A stretch of 35,988 nt of DNA from Actinomycetota bacterium (GCA_005778835.1 SXMG01000051.1:1-35988), one strand, 5' to 3'. Positions 30,301-35,988 are shown, numbered from the stretch's first letter. Made by a program: numbers and translations. The notes: a model not told the origin generated them from the letters alone.

Positions 30301-31089
30301 GTCGACCTCGTCATCGAGCACGCGACGGCGCGACCGCACGAGTCGCTCATGGTGGTCACCGCGAGCGCCAAGCACGCCGCGCGGGTGCACACCGCGGTGC
30401 TCGAGGCCGTCACGCACCGGCCCGACCTGCACGACGTGCTGCTCGGCGACCGCACCGAGCCGTTCGCGGTGCTGACGATCGAGCAGTCGGTGGCGCAGGC
30501 TCGCGACCGCGTGATCTTCTCGATCGGCTTCGGCCGCACGCCGCACGGCCGCGTGCTGAGCGAGTTCGGCTCGCTCGGGCGGCCCGGCGGCGACCGCCTG
30601 CTCGCGGTGGCGATGACGCGCGCCCGCCGGTTCGTGCGTATCGTCAGCTGCATCCGCCCCGGCGACCTCGACGACGACCGGCTCTCGCACGGCGCCCGCG
30701 CACTCGCCGACCTGCTCACCGACATCGAGGCGCGCCGCACGGCCGACGAGCTGCCCGACGACAGCGACCCGATGCTCATCGACCTGGCCCGCCGCCTTGA
30801 GGCGCGGGGCATGACGGTCGCGCTCGGGCACCGCGGCAAGCTGCCGCTCGTCGCAAGCCGTGGTGGCTACTGCGTGGCGGTCGAGACGGATGCTGCGCTC
30901 AGCCCGCTCTCGCTGCGCGAGTCGCTGCGCTTGCGCCCCGACCTCATGCGCCGCCTCGGTTGGCACTACGCGCGCGTGCACGTCTTCGAGCTCTTCAGCG
31001 ACCCCGAGGCCGTCGCCGACCGCATCTACGCCCTCGCCGGCGGCGTGCCCACGGGGACGCCGACCGAAGAGCTCGCGATCTCGCGCTGA
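27370..31089 (+). CDS. DUF4011/SF1 helicase-nuclease-like protein with degenerate catalytic motifs
   Basis: A 1239-residue protein laid out like the DUF4011 helicases: an N-terminal DUF4011-like domain (LGIGLVSW, APLLLRPLRLRR, NPALARALAEQF), an SF1 Upf1/Dna2-type core, and a C-terminal Vsr-like nuclease fold of the MTES_1575 type. The motif positions can be found but are altered. Walker A reads LPGTGATQT, with Ala319 where Lys is required. Motif II reads LLLDAGAV (D842, A843) where DEAS/DEAH is expected. Motif V has QSVAQARD (from Q1039) in place of QGxExD. GDPVTQ (from 865), Y913-R914 and AMTRARR (from 1081) are kept. The nuclease part keeps E1172 and D1174, but its first acidic residue looks absent. 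ATP hydrolysis and DNA cleavage are therefore doubtful. The start is leaderless GTG. Confidence 0.75.
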   Translation: MWRADRYDDHEIDADDVSGANPLQPSSVRFDDPRVVAMNVASPIWDRWRTELATVGGSSTLLHFTDDPRGRIELGTSHPGGLARFIAGSPTLLSNLVRDDVALKQARIAAERIADAGVELASARGIDAVQLGIGLVSWRVDGVDHCAPLLLRPLRLRRRGRDVELTLTGTVAVNPALARALAEQFSVHLDEAAFVALAHDGDAFKPNPPLDRLRGLTAHLQGITISPRLVVSTFAEVGPQLVADAHDLAHPVLDALAGNTSARWAVNESQSPVEAVPADERPPETDLLLLDADAEQEHVIASIAAGNSLVVKTLPGTGATQTVVNALGALVAQNKRVLVVSPRRASLRTIAQRFGDIGLPGIAVTARSLRRDVIRAISRNEKAQRPRVADVNEALTRLRAVLIDYREALSRPDDELGISVIDCVTELSRLALLPTPPTTRARLSRAAVELLAADRREAAETMVQAAELGQFSYGPGDSPWYGASFRTGDEAIAAQQLARRLHHETVPRLVERGRALIGVTPMRPFETLAELGVYLRLLADLRDTLDRFQPAVFDRSLSELIAATAPRRESSTMPAATRRRLKGLAKEYLRPGVSVSDLHEALTRIQQQRVLWQRFVPSGITPTVPVGIADVAVAFQQVELDLAALDAPLGHHSRDQQLAHRPLAELHAMLAGLAAESDVLANLQERTTLLNRLEQFDVGPLLSDLAARHVAREQVAAELELAWWRSALDSLLQHDRALLGAEPDVLERLEADFRLVDEAHAAGAAQLLAWQLAENWSIGITDWPDEADALRSALKSGHLSSATLQRDAPHLSRPIAPVWLASPYDVHLISDEIAFDTVLLLDAGAVTVAEVANSVRRGRQVVAIGDPVTQAPAPFRIAVGDAIDDGDVDARHAGSALFQLSELLPAVSLTRSYRAGGEDLAELVNRRFYAGRIESLPWAGSFLGHPSIAVDYLDGGHGMPDDDTGAIESVDVEVRRTVDLVIEHATARPHESLMVVTASAKHAARVHTAVLEAVTHRPDLHDVLLGDRTEPFAVLTIEQSVAQARDRVIFSIGFGRTPHGRVLSEFGSLGRPGGDRLLAVAMTRARRFVRIVSCIRPGDLDDDRLSHGARALADLLTDIEARRTADELPDDSDPMLIDLARRLEARGMTVALGHRGKLPLVASRGGYCVAVETDAALSPLSLRESLRLRPDLMRRLGWHYARVHVFELFSDPEAVADRIYALAGGVPTGTPTEELAISR

Positions 31090-31099
31090 CCGGGCGGCG

Positions 31100-31105
31100 T
31101 AGCCT
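31100..31105 (+). promoter_or_regulatory. -10 box TAGCCT before the 56-residue gene
   Basis: TAGCCT lies six bases before ATG 31112. A GGAGG in between is too close to the ATG to serve as a ribosome site. Confidence 0.45.
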
Positions 31106-31111
31106 GGAGGC

Positions 31112-31282
31112 ATGACCGAGACGGATGCGGGGCGCGCCCCGAGCGGCAAACGCCGCGGTTCCCGTCGCGTCACCACGGCGCCTCCGCCGGGGTCGGATCC
31201 GGCTCCGAGCCCCGAGCCCGAGCGGCACCGGCTCGACGAGAACGACGACCGGTTGCGCGCGGAGAAGCCTCCGCACTACTGA
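31112..31282 (+). CDS. 56-residue charged protein downstream of the helicase-like gene
   Basis: A short, highly polar protein. A basic first third (GKRRGSRRV) is followed by a Pro-rich middle (APPPGSDPAPSPEPE) and an acidic-then-basic end (LDENDDRLRAEKPPHY). It is probably disordered, with no membrane segment. I believe similar small proteins with a PPH-type ending occur in other Microbacteriaceae, but I cannot check this. It starts 23 bases after the helicase-like stop, and the leaderless-type box and good codon use support a real gene. It may act with the helicase-like protein. Confidence 0.65.
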   Translation: MTETDAGRAPSGKRRGSRRVTTAPPPGSDPAPSPEPERHRLDENDDRLRAEKPPHY

Positions 31283-31297
31283 GCGCGAGCGGGCGCG

Positions 31298-31732
31298 CTA
31301 CTGTGCCGGCGGCGCCGCGTCGCGCTTCGCGAGCAGGTCGCGAATCTCGGCGAGCAGTTCGAGCTCGGTCGGCAGTGCGGTCTCGTCGACAGCGGGCTGG
31401 CCGGCCTTGCGGCGCTCCTCTGCCCGTCGGGTCAGCGCGTTCACGGGCATGACGAGAGCGAAGTAGACGACCGCGGCGACGATGATGAAGTTGAGCAGCG
31501 CGCCGATGACCGCACCGAAGTAGATGAACGTCTCACCGCCTGCGAGGGTGGGAATGCGCACCGGCAGGGCTTCGGCCAACGACTCCGCGCTGAACAGCGC
31601 CCCGATGAGCGGGTTGATGACCGCGGTCACGATGGCCGTCACGACGGCGGTGAAGGCCGCGCCGATGACGACCGCGACCGCGAGGTCGATGACGTTGCCC
31701 CGAAGAATGAACTCTCTGAAACCCTTGAGCAT
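31298..31732 (-). CDS. mscL: Large-conductance mechanosensitive channel
   Basis: A 144-residue MscL, the pentameric membrane channel that opens under hypo-osmotic tension to release solutes. The N-terminal helix and first membrane segment are canonical (MLKGFREFILRGNVIDLAVAV). The second membrane segment is FGAVIGALLNFIIVAAVVYF, and the C-terminal cytoplasmic helix is TELELLAEIRDLLAKR. Length and layout match the family. TACCAT six bases before the ATG and no ribosome site point to a leaderless message. It is convergent with the 56-residue gene. Confidence 0.95.
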   Translation of the reverse strand: MLKGFREFILRGNVIDLAVAVVIGAAFTAVVTAIVTAVINPLIGALFSAESLAEALPVRIPTLAGGETFIYFGAVIGALLNFIIVAAVVYFALVMPVNALTRRAEERRKAGQPAVDETALPTELELLAEIRDLLAKRDAAPPAQ

Positions 31733-31738
31733 GGGTCG

Positions 31739-31744
31739 ATGGTA
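31739..31744 (-). promoter_or_regulatory. -10 box TACCAT, leaderless start of mscL
   Basis: TACCAT lies six bases before ATG 31732 on the minus strand. Confidence 0.5.
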
Positions 31745-31756
31745 GCTGGCCCGGTG

Positions 31757-32092
31757 CTAGCTGGCGGCGGTGGCCTTCGCCGGGGTCGAGGTGGTCGAGG
31801 GCTTGGCCGACGATCCCGAGTCAGAGGTGGTCGAGGTGGTGCTCGTGCCCGACGAGCTCGAGCCCGAATCCGATGAGCTCGAACCGCCCTCGGCCTTCTT
31901 CGACCCGCCCGCGGCTGCGCGGCTGTCGGTGCGGTAGAAGCCCGAGCCGTTGAAGGTCACGCCGACGGCCGAGAACACCTTGCGCAGCCGGCCTTCGCAG
32001 CTCGGGCACACCGTGAGCGAGTCGTCGGTGAAGGCCTGCTGAATGTCGAACGCGGTCGAGCAGTCGGTGCAGCGGTACGAGTACGTGGGCAT
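31757..32092 (-). CDS. FmdB-family zinc-ribbon protein with Ser/Thr-rich tail (Ruc-like)
   Basis: A 111-residue protein with an FmdB/CxxC zinc ribbon: MPTYSYRCTDC (C8, C11) and VCPSCEG (C29, C32), then FSAVGVTFNGSGFYRTD. From residue about 66 the tail is low-complexity Ser, Thr, Gly and Ala and surely disordered. The arrangement, and the position next to the cyclo-ligase and galU, match Mycobacterium tuberculosis Rv0991c (Ruc), a chaperone activated by oxidation of its zinc cysteines that works with Hsp70. A redox-activated holdase role is therefore a reasoned inference. A GGAGG ribosome site lies seven bases upstream of the ATG. It is downstream of the cyclo-ligase gene on the same strand. 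Confidence 0.85.
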   Translation of the reverse strand: MPTYSYRCTDCSTAFDIQQAFTDDSLTVCPSCEGRLRKVFSAVGVTFNGSGFYRTDSRAAAGGSKKAEGGSSSSDSGSSSSGTSTTSTTSDSGSSAKPSTTSTPAKATAAS

Positions 32093-32159
32093 GGAAGAAC
32101 CTCCACCCTCCAGAATACGGCGCGGGAGAGCATCCACTGACCGCGCCCGACGACCGCCG

Positions 32160-32759
32160 TCAGTCGGCGAATCGCGTGATGGCGCTCGGGGTGACCACGC
32201 CGTCGACCGACTGGTCGTGCGGCTCGCGCGGCAGCTCGTCGACCACCTCGTTGTCGAAAACGACGGCGAAGACGGGCGGGCGGCGGTCCATCGAGCCGAG
32301 GGTCTTGTCGAAGTAGCCGCGCCCCCAGCCCATGCGCATGCCCCCGCGATCGACGGCGGCGGCGGGGACGAGAATGAGCCCGACATCGTTGATCGCGATC
32401 GGGCCGAGAACCTCGGTCGTCGGCACCGGCATGCCGAGCACGTCGAGCGACTCGTCGAGCTCGCGGTCGTAGGTCGCCCACTCGAGCAGGCCGTCGTCGC
32501 GCGAGATCGGCAGCAGAACGCGAATGCCCTGCTCGGCGGCCCAGTGCAAGAAGGGTCGCGTCTGCGGCTCGTCGGGGGTCGCGAGGTAGCACGACAGCGA
32601 GCGCGGCCCGAGCGCGGAGGTCAGCGCGATCAGCTGGGTCGTCAGCGCCTCGGTCGCCGCGTCGCGCTCGTGCTGCGAGCGGATGCGCCGACGCTCACGC
32701 AGCTCGGCCCTCAACGCGCGCTTGGCGGCAATGGCGTGTCCGTCGGGCTCGGAGGGCAT
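32160..32759 (-). CDS. 5-formyltetrahydrofolate cyclo-ligase
   Basis: A 199-residue enzyme (MTHFS) that converts 5-formyl-THF to 5,10-methenyl-THF with ATP and so returns a stored folate to one-carbon metabolism. It has AAKRALRAELRERRR at the start, SCYLATPDEPQTRPFL, and the family signature around MRMGWGRGYFDKTL near residue 145. I chose ATG 32757-32759 because TAGCAT lies seven bases before it; ATG at 32768 (three residues longer) overlaps that box. It is divergent from galU with about 67 bases between the start codons, an arrangement kept across actinobacteria. Confidence 0.92.
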   Translation of the reverse strand: MPSEPDGHAIAAKRALRAELRERRRIRSQHERDAATEALTTQLIALTSALGPRSLSCYLATPDEPQTRPFLHWAAEQGIRVLLPISRDDGLLEWATYDRELDESLDVLGMPVPTTEVLGPIAINDVGLILVPAAAVDRGGMRMGWGRGYFDKTLGSMDRRPPVFAVVFDNEVVDELPREPHDQSVDGVVTPSAITRFAD

Positions 32760-32766
32760 ACCGCCC

Positions 32767-32772
32767 ATGCTA
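32767..32772 (-). promoter_or_regulatory. -10 box TAGCAT, leaderless start of the cyclo-ligase gene
   Basis: TAGCAT lies seven bases before ATG 32759 and overlaps the other possible ATG, so it decides the start. Confidence 0.45.
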
Positions 32773-32814
32773 GAGGCGCAGTGTCAAGGGCGCGCGGTAG
32801 TGTCGCCCCTTCGT

Positions 32815-32820
32815 TACGCT
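32815..32820 (+). promoter_or_regulatory. -10 box TACGCT, leaderless start of galU
   Basis: TACGCT lies six bases before ATG 32827. Confidence 0.5.
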
Positions 32821-32826
32821 GAGGCC

Positions 32827-33717
32827 ATGACTCCCCGAATCAGCAAGGCCGTGATCCCTGCTGCGGGACTCGGAACGCGCTTCCTGCCCGCCACCAAGGC
32901 CATGCCCAAAGAGATGTTGCCCGTGGTCGACAAGCCGGCCATCCAGTACGTCGTCGAAGAGGCGGTCGCGTCGGGTCTCACCGACGTGCTCATGATCACT
33001 GGTCGCAACAAGACCGCGCTCGAGAACCACTTCGATCGCGTCGGCGAGCTCGAGGCCACCCTCGAGCGCAAGGGCGACACCGTCAAGCTCGCCAAGGTCG
33101 AGTACTCGACCGACCTCGCCGACATGCACTACGTGCGCCAGGGCGACCCGCTCGGTCTCGGCCACGCGGTGCTGCGCGCCCACATGCACGTCGGCCGTCA
33201 GCCCTTCGCGGTGCTGCTGGGCGACGACATCATCGACCCGCGCGACCCGCTGCTCGATCGCATGATCGACGTGCACGAAGAGAAGAACACGAGCGTCATC
33301 GCGCTGCTCGAGGTCGATCCCGCGCAAGCGCATCTGTACGGCATCGCCACGATCGAGAAGACCGACAACCCCGACGTCGTGCGCGTGCTCGACCTGGTCG
33401 AGAAGCCCGAGCCGGGCACGGCGCCGTCGAACCTCGCCATCATCGGCCGGTACGTGCTCAAGCCTGAGATCTTCGACATCCTCGAGCACACCTCCCCTGG
33501 CAAGGGCGGCGAGATCCAATTGACGGATGCTCTCCTCGAGCTCGCCGGCAGCGCCGAGGCCGGCGGCGTCTACGGCGTGGTCTTCCGCGGCCGCCGCTAC
33601 GACACGGGCGATCGTCTCGACTACATCAAGGCGATCGTGCAGCTGGCCGTCGAGCGCGACGACCTGGGGCCCGAGCTGCGCCCGTGGCTGAAGGATTTCA
33701 CGGCGCACTTAGACTGA
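32827..33717 (+). CDS. galU: UTP-glucose-1-phosphate uridylyltransferase
   Basis: A 296-residue nucleotidyltransferase that makes UDP-glucose from UTP and glucose-1-phosphate, feeding cell-envelope polysaccharide and galactose metabolism. The N-terminal signature is clear (VIPAAGLGTRFLPATKAMPK, followed by EMLPVVDKPAIQY). FAVLLGDDIID holds the metal-binding aspartates, and LVEKPEPG and PGKGGEIQLTDAL are typical. The start is leaderless. Its last codons supply the -10 box for the next gene. In mycobacteria moeA lies between galU and rimJ; here it is missing. Confidence 0.95.
   Translation: MTPRISKAVIPAAGLGTRFLPATKAMPKEMLPVVDKPAIQYVVEEAVASGLTDVLMITGRNKTALENHFDRVGELEATLERKGDTVKLAKVEYSTDLADMHYVRQGDPLGLGHAVLRAHMHVGRQPFAVLLGDDIIDPRDPLLDRMIDVHEEKNTSVIALLEVDPAQAHLYGIATIEKTDNPDVVRVLDLVEKPEPGTAPSNLAIIGRYVLKPEIFDILEHTSPGKGGEIQLTDALLELAGSAEAGGVYGVVFRGRRYDTGDRLDYIKAIVQLAVERDDLGPELRPWLKDFTAHLD
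33710..33715 (+). promoter_or_regulatory. -10 box TAGACT inside the galU 3' end
   Basis: TAGACT lies five bases before GTG 33721 and overlaps the galU stop. Read-through from galU is also possible. Confidence 0.4.
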
Positions 33718-33720
33718 GGC

Positions 33721-34383
33721 GTGGCATCGATCATCCCCACATTGCGCGATGGCGCGACTGTGCTGCGTCCGATCCGCGTGCGCGATGCCCGCGAGCTCGA
33801 GCGCGAGCTGCTCGCGAGTCGCGCCTGGCTGAGGCCCTGGGAGGCGACGAGCCCTTCGGCCCCGATGAACTGGGACACGAAGGGCAGCATCCGCTCGCTG
33901 CTCGCCGGGGCGCGAGCCGGCACCGGACTGCCCTTCGTCATCGAGACCGATGGGCGGCTGGCCGGCCAGCTCAACGTGAGCGGCATGACCTACGGCTCGC
34001 TCGCCTCGGCGACGATCGGCTACTGGGTCGGGGCGGGATTCGCGGGCCGAGGGCTCACGCCCACCGCGGTCGCGCTTGCCACTGACCACGTGTTCTTCAC
34101 GACCGGTCTGCACCGCATGGAGATCTGCATCCGCCCCGAGAACTCGCCCTCACTTCGCGTGGTCGAGAAACTCGGTTTTCGCTACGAGGGGCTGCGCCGC
34201 CGCTACATCCACATCAACGGCGACTGGCGCGACCACTTCTGCTTCGGCCTCACCGTCGAAGAGGTACCCCAGGGCGTGCTGCAGCGCTGGAAGTCGGGCC
34301 GGGTCGACCCGACCGCAGCCGAGGTGCCCGAGGTCGACCGCATCGCCGCCCGGCACAGCATCCCGTTGCCGCCCGCTCGCTGA
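33721..34383 (+). CDS. rimJ: RimJ/RimL-type GNAT N-acetyltransferase
   Basis: A 220-residue acetyltransferase related to RimJ, which acetylates the N-terminus of ribosomal protein S5 in Escherichia coli; the target here is unproven. GNAT landmarks are the acetyl-CoA loop YWVGAGFAGRGLTPTAV, then HRMEICIRPENSPSLRVVEKLGFRYEG near residues 135-160 and RRRYIHINGDWRDHFCF at the end of the fold. About 40 residues extend past the fold. The GTG start is three bases after the galU stop, with no ribosome site. Position after galU is conserved in actinobacteria. Confidence 0.88.
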   Translation: MASIIPTLRDGATVLRPIRVRDARELERELLASRAWLRPWEATSPSAPMNWDTKGSIRSLLAGARAGTGLPFVIETDGRLAGQLNVSGMTYGSLASATIGYWVGAGFAGRGLTPTAVALATDHVFFTTGLHRMEICIRPENSPSLRVVEKLGFRYEGLRRRYIHINGDWRDHFCFGLTVEEVPQGVLQRWKSGRVDPTAAEVPEVDRIAARHSIPLPPAR

Positions 34384-34398
34384 GCGGACGCCGCGAGG

Positions 34399-35115
34399 CT
34401 AGAGCGACACGAACGGAATCGTCACCGTCAGTGCGAGGCCGCCGATGAAGATCGCGGTGCTGACACCGATGAGGGCGTATTGGGCTCGGCGGCTCTTCAG
34501 CACGGCCGCGACACCGAGCAAGAACAGCGACACGGCGAAGAGCACGGTGTTGAGCGTGAGCCGGTCGCCGAAGGTGTTCGCCTCGTCGCCGTTCTGCGTG
34601 GCCTCGGCCGCGTCATCGTTGAGCGTGCTCCAGCCGCCGAACAGACTCTCGAGGTAGGCGTCGTCGTTCTGCGGGGGAGTGTAGAAGTCGGGGTCGGCCT
34701 CGTTCTCGGTGTCGGCCCACGCGATGGCCGCGGCGAGTTCGTCTGACACCGACACGAAGCTCAGCAGCTCGTGCTTCTCGGTGGCGAGCTGAGCGATGAC
34801 GGGGTCGGTCGCCGACATCTCGACCTCGAGCTCGAGCAGTCGGGCGAGCGTTGCGGAGTCTTGCACGTACTGCTGGTTGCCCTCGAGGTAGGCCGACTCG
34901 GCTTCCGCGGTGAGGCGGGTCGACTGCGCGTAGAACGATTCCATCTTCGAGCCGTAGAGCGCGGCCTGGAACGAGGCGTAGGCGGTCACGACCGACACGA
35001 TGCCGAGCATGATGACGATCACAAGTTCGACATTGCCGAACAGGCTCGAGATGCGGCGCGGTTCGGCGGTGGCGGTTTCGGGGGCAGGGCTCGACGACAC
35101 GGGGCTCCTCGGCAT
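34399..35115 (-). CDS. Membrane protein of unknown function, three membrane segments
   Basis: A 238-residue protein. The first 25 residues are polar and Ser/Pro-rich. One membrane segment follows (LVIVIMLGIVSVVTAYASF), then about 120 mostly acidic, helical residues (STRLTAEAESAYLEGNQQYV onward), and two more segments at the C-terminus. It looks like a membrane protein with a large soluble loop; I do not recognise the family. ATG 35113-35115 is chosen because the upstream GTG at 35157 would put an eight-C run and a His/Pro-rich stretch into the protein. It has no clear ribosome site. It is convergent with rimJ and divergent from the next gene. Confidence 0.65.
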   Translation of the reverse strand: MPRSPVSSSPAPETATAEPRRISSLFGNVELVIVIMLGIVSVVTAYASFQAALYGSKMESFYAQSTRLTAEAESAYLEGNQQYVQDSATLARLLELEVEMSATDPVIAQLATEKHELLSFVSVSDELAAAIAWADTENEADPDFYTPPQNDDAYLESLFGGWSTLNDDAAEATQNGDEANTFGDRLTLNTVLFAVSLFLLGVAAVLKSRRAQYALIGVSTAIFIGGLALTVTIPFVSL

Positions 35116-35123
35116 GATGAAAA

Positions 35124-35131
35124 GGGGGGGG
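35124..35131. repeat. Eight-base G homopolymer (C run on the gene strand)
   Basis: A GGGGGGGG run lies nine bases upstream of the chosen start of the minus-strand membrane protein. It is in the leader, or in the reading frame if the upstream GTG is used. Confidence 0.6.
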
Positions 35132-35189
35132 TGAATATGCCGCGGGTCTGCAGACACTCCGCTGGCCTCCGGTGACGACCGGTGTTCGA

Positions 35190-35195
35190 ATCGTA
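35190..35195 (-). promoter_or_regulatory. Possible -10 box TACGAT for the membrane-protein gene
   Basis: TACGAT on the minus strand overlaps the divergent box at 35194-35199. It would give a leader of about 68 bases; no -35 is clear. Confidence 0.3.
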
Positions 35196-35199
35196 CCGT
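35194..35199 (+). promoter_or_regulatory. -10 box TACCGT, leaderless start of the last gene
   Basis: TACCGT lies six bases before ATG 35206. Confidence 0.45.
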
Positions 35200-35205
35200 T
35201 ACGAC

Positions 35206-35988
35206 ATGCTCGAGACTGGCGGCGGCACAGCGATCCTCATCGCGCTCGCCGCGGCGCTCTGGCTGCTCTATCTCGTGCCCATGTGGCGCCGTCGCACCGA
35301 GTACCTGGCGACTGAGCGCAACGCCGTGCGACTGCAGCAGACGCTGCGCATCATGGCCCAGACGGCGGAGGTTCCGGCCGAAGTGCGCGCCGAGTTGACG
35401 GCCCGCGATGTCGCGGCGCAGCAGCGCACGCTCGCCGCGCGGCAGCGGGAAGAACTAGCGATCGCGCGTGCTCGCGAGGCGGCTGCGCAGCGGGCGCTGC
35501 GGGCGCGGCTCGCCGAGTCGGCGCCCGGCCTCATGGCCGAAGTGGATGCTGCACGTCTCGGTCAGCGTCGCCTGCGACGCTCTCGTGCCGTCACCTCGTT
35601 GCTGACCCTGCTCTCGATCGTCGGCATCGTCGTCGCGATCGTCTCAGGCGCATGGGCCTGGGCGGGCCTCGCGGGCTTCGTCGCCATCAGCGGAGTGACT
35701 CTGCTGTCAGGACTCGCACGCGCCCAGCGTCGTCGCACCGAGCCGGTCGCCGGCGTCGCTGCGTCGCAGTTCGTCGACCTCGCTCCGCCCGTGCGCCGCG
35801 CACCCCCGGTCGCGCGTCGCGAGTGGACGCCTGTGCCGCTGCCCAAGCCGAGCTACCTCAGTGCGCCGGTCGTGCCTGCTGGCGCTGCGGCGCCGGCGCT
35901 CGACCACGCGGCTGCGCTCGCCGCTGCTGCCGCCGAGGCCGAGCGGGCGCAGCGCGCGGCGGCCGTGGCCGCCGACGACGCCCGCGTC
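35206..35988 (+). CDS. Membrane protein of unknown function, 3' truncated by window edge
   Basis: The first 261 residues of a longer protein; no stop is reached. Residues about 6-24 form a membrane segment (AILIALAAALWLLYLVPMW) followed by RRRTEYLATERN. A basic helical stretch rich in Ala, Arg and Gln follows (about 40-125), then two closely spaced hydrophobic segments (about 133-172). The tail beyond is Pro/Ala-rich and probably disordered. It stands where mycobacteria carry the Rv0996-type membrane protein after rimJ and may be its counterpart. ATG 35206 is supported by the TACCGT box. Confidence 0.7.
   Translation, partial: MLETGGGTAILIALAAALWLLYLVPMWRRRTEYLATERNAVRLQQTLRIMAQTAEVPAEVRAELTARDVAAQQRTLAARQREELAIARAREAAAQRALRARLAESAPGLMAEVDAARLGQRRLRRSRAVTSLLTLLSIVGIVVAIVSGAWAWAGLAGFVAISGVTLLSGLARAQRRRTEPVAGVAASQFVDLAPPVRRAPPVARREWTPVPLPKPSYLSAPVVPAGAAAPALDHAAALAAAAAEAERAQRAAAVAADDARV

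Noticed and set aside
29470-31176. Minus-strand open frame of 568 codons antisense to the helicase-like gene
   Set aside because: High-GC antisense frames stay open by chance. The encoded sequence is Arg/Val/Asp-rich with no recognisable domain, and the sense frame has clear helicase motifs.
32767-32787. TTGACA (minus strand, 32782-32787) with TAGCAT as a full sigma-70 promoter for the cyclo-ligase gene
   Set aside because: The gap between the two boxes is only nine bases, far too short; only the TAGCAT box is kept.
1-35988. CRISPR arrays, tRNA or rRNA genes, insertion sequences, prophage or integrative elements
   Set aside because: I found no spaced direct repeats, no cloverleaf-like sequence, and no transposase, integrase or phage structural gene.

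Overview
The window looks like chromosomal DNA of a high-GC actinobacterium, most likely family Microbacteriaceae; I cannot fix the genus. The evidence is the strong GC bias, the many leaderless genes with a TANNNT box 5 to 7 bases before the start codon, two copies of a small-protein family I associate with Microbacteriaceae (DUF7882-like), and the actinobacterial order fmdB / 5-formyl-THF cyclo-ligase / galU / rimJ with mscL nearby. I see no tRNA, rRNA, CRISPR, insertion sequence, phage gene or origin.

Layout. 1-110: an abrupt junction between a minus-strand acyl-CoA-ligase fragment and a plus-strand PotA fragment, probably a contig-end chimera. 109-3666: a polyamine-type ABC importer in the order potA(partial)-potD-potB-potC, with a strong hairpin after potD. 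3779-6673: a fused FAD/Fe-S D-lactate dehydrogenase-type protein. 6670-10438: a cytosolic GH3 glycosidase divergent from an MFS transporter. 10456-12787: a cluster of five small proteins from two unnamed families, interrupted by a GlsB/YeaQ membrane protein. 12920-15690: agmatine deiminase overlapped by an amidase. 15673-16924: an NAD(P)H quinone reductase-like flavoprotein divergent from a TetR regulator, with a double-palindrome operator between them. 16938-18841: tryptophan 2,3-dioxygenase coupled to an amidohydrolase. 18838-23855: RraB-like protein, leucine-type dehydrogenase, DUF1801, SRPBCC, CDP-alcohol phosphatidyltransferase, EamA transporter and RlmA-like methyltransferase. 23997-27287: a two-component pair and a convergent coiled-coil membrane protein. 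27370-31282: a 1239-residue SF1 helicase/nuclease-like protein whose catalytic residues look lost, then a 56-residue protein. 31298-35988: MscL, an FmdB/Ruc-like zinc protein, 5-formyl-THF cyclo-ligase, GalU, RimJ-like acetyltransferase, a membrane protein and a truncated membrane protein.

How it fits together. Polyamine uptake and the agmatine deiminase/amidase pair suggest scavenging of putrescine and agmatine nitrogen. TDO, the amidohydrolase and the branched-chain dehydrogenase suggest amino-acid catabolism. The GH3/MFS pair suggests uptake and cleavage of a glycoside. The most unusual items are the degenerate helicase-nuclease, the small-protein cluster, the TetR operator, the pervasive leaderless promoters, and an over-represented GGATGC hexamer spread over both strands.
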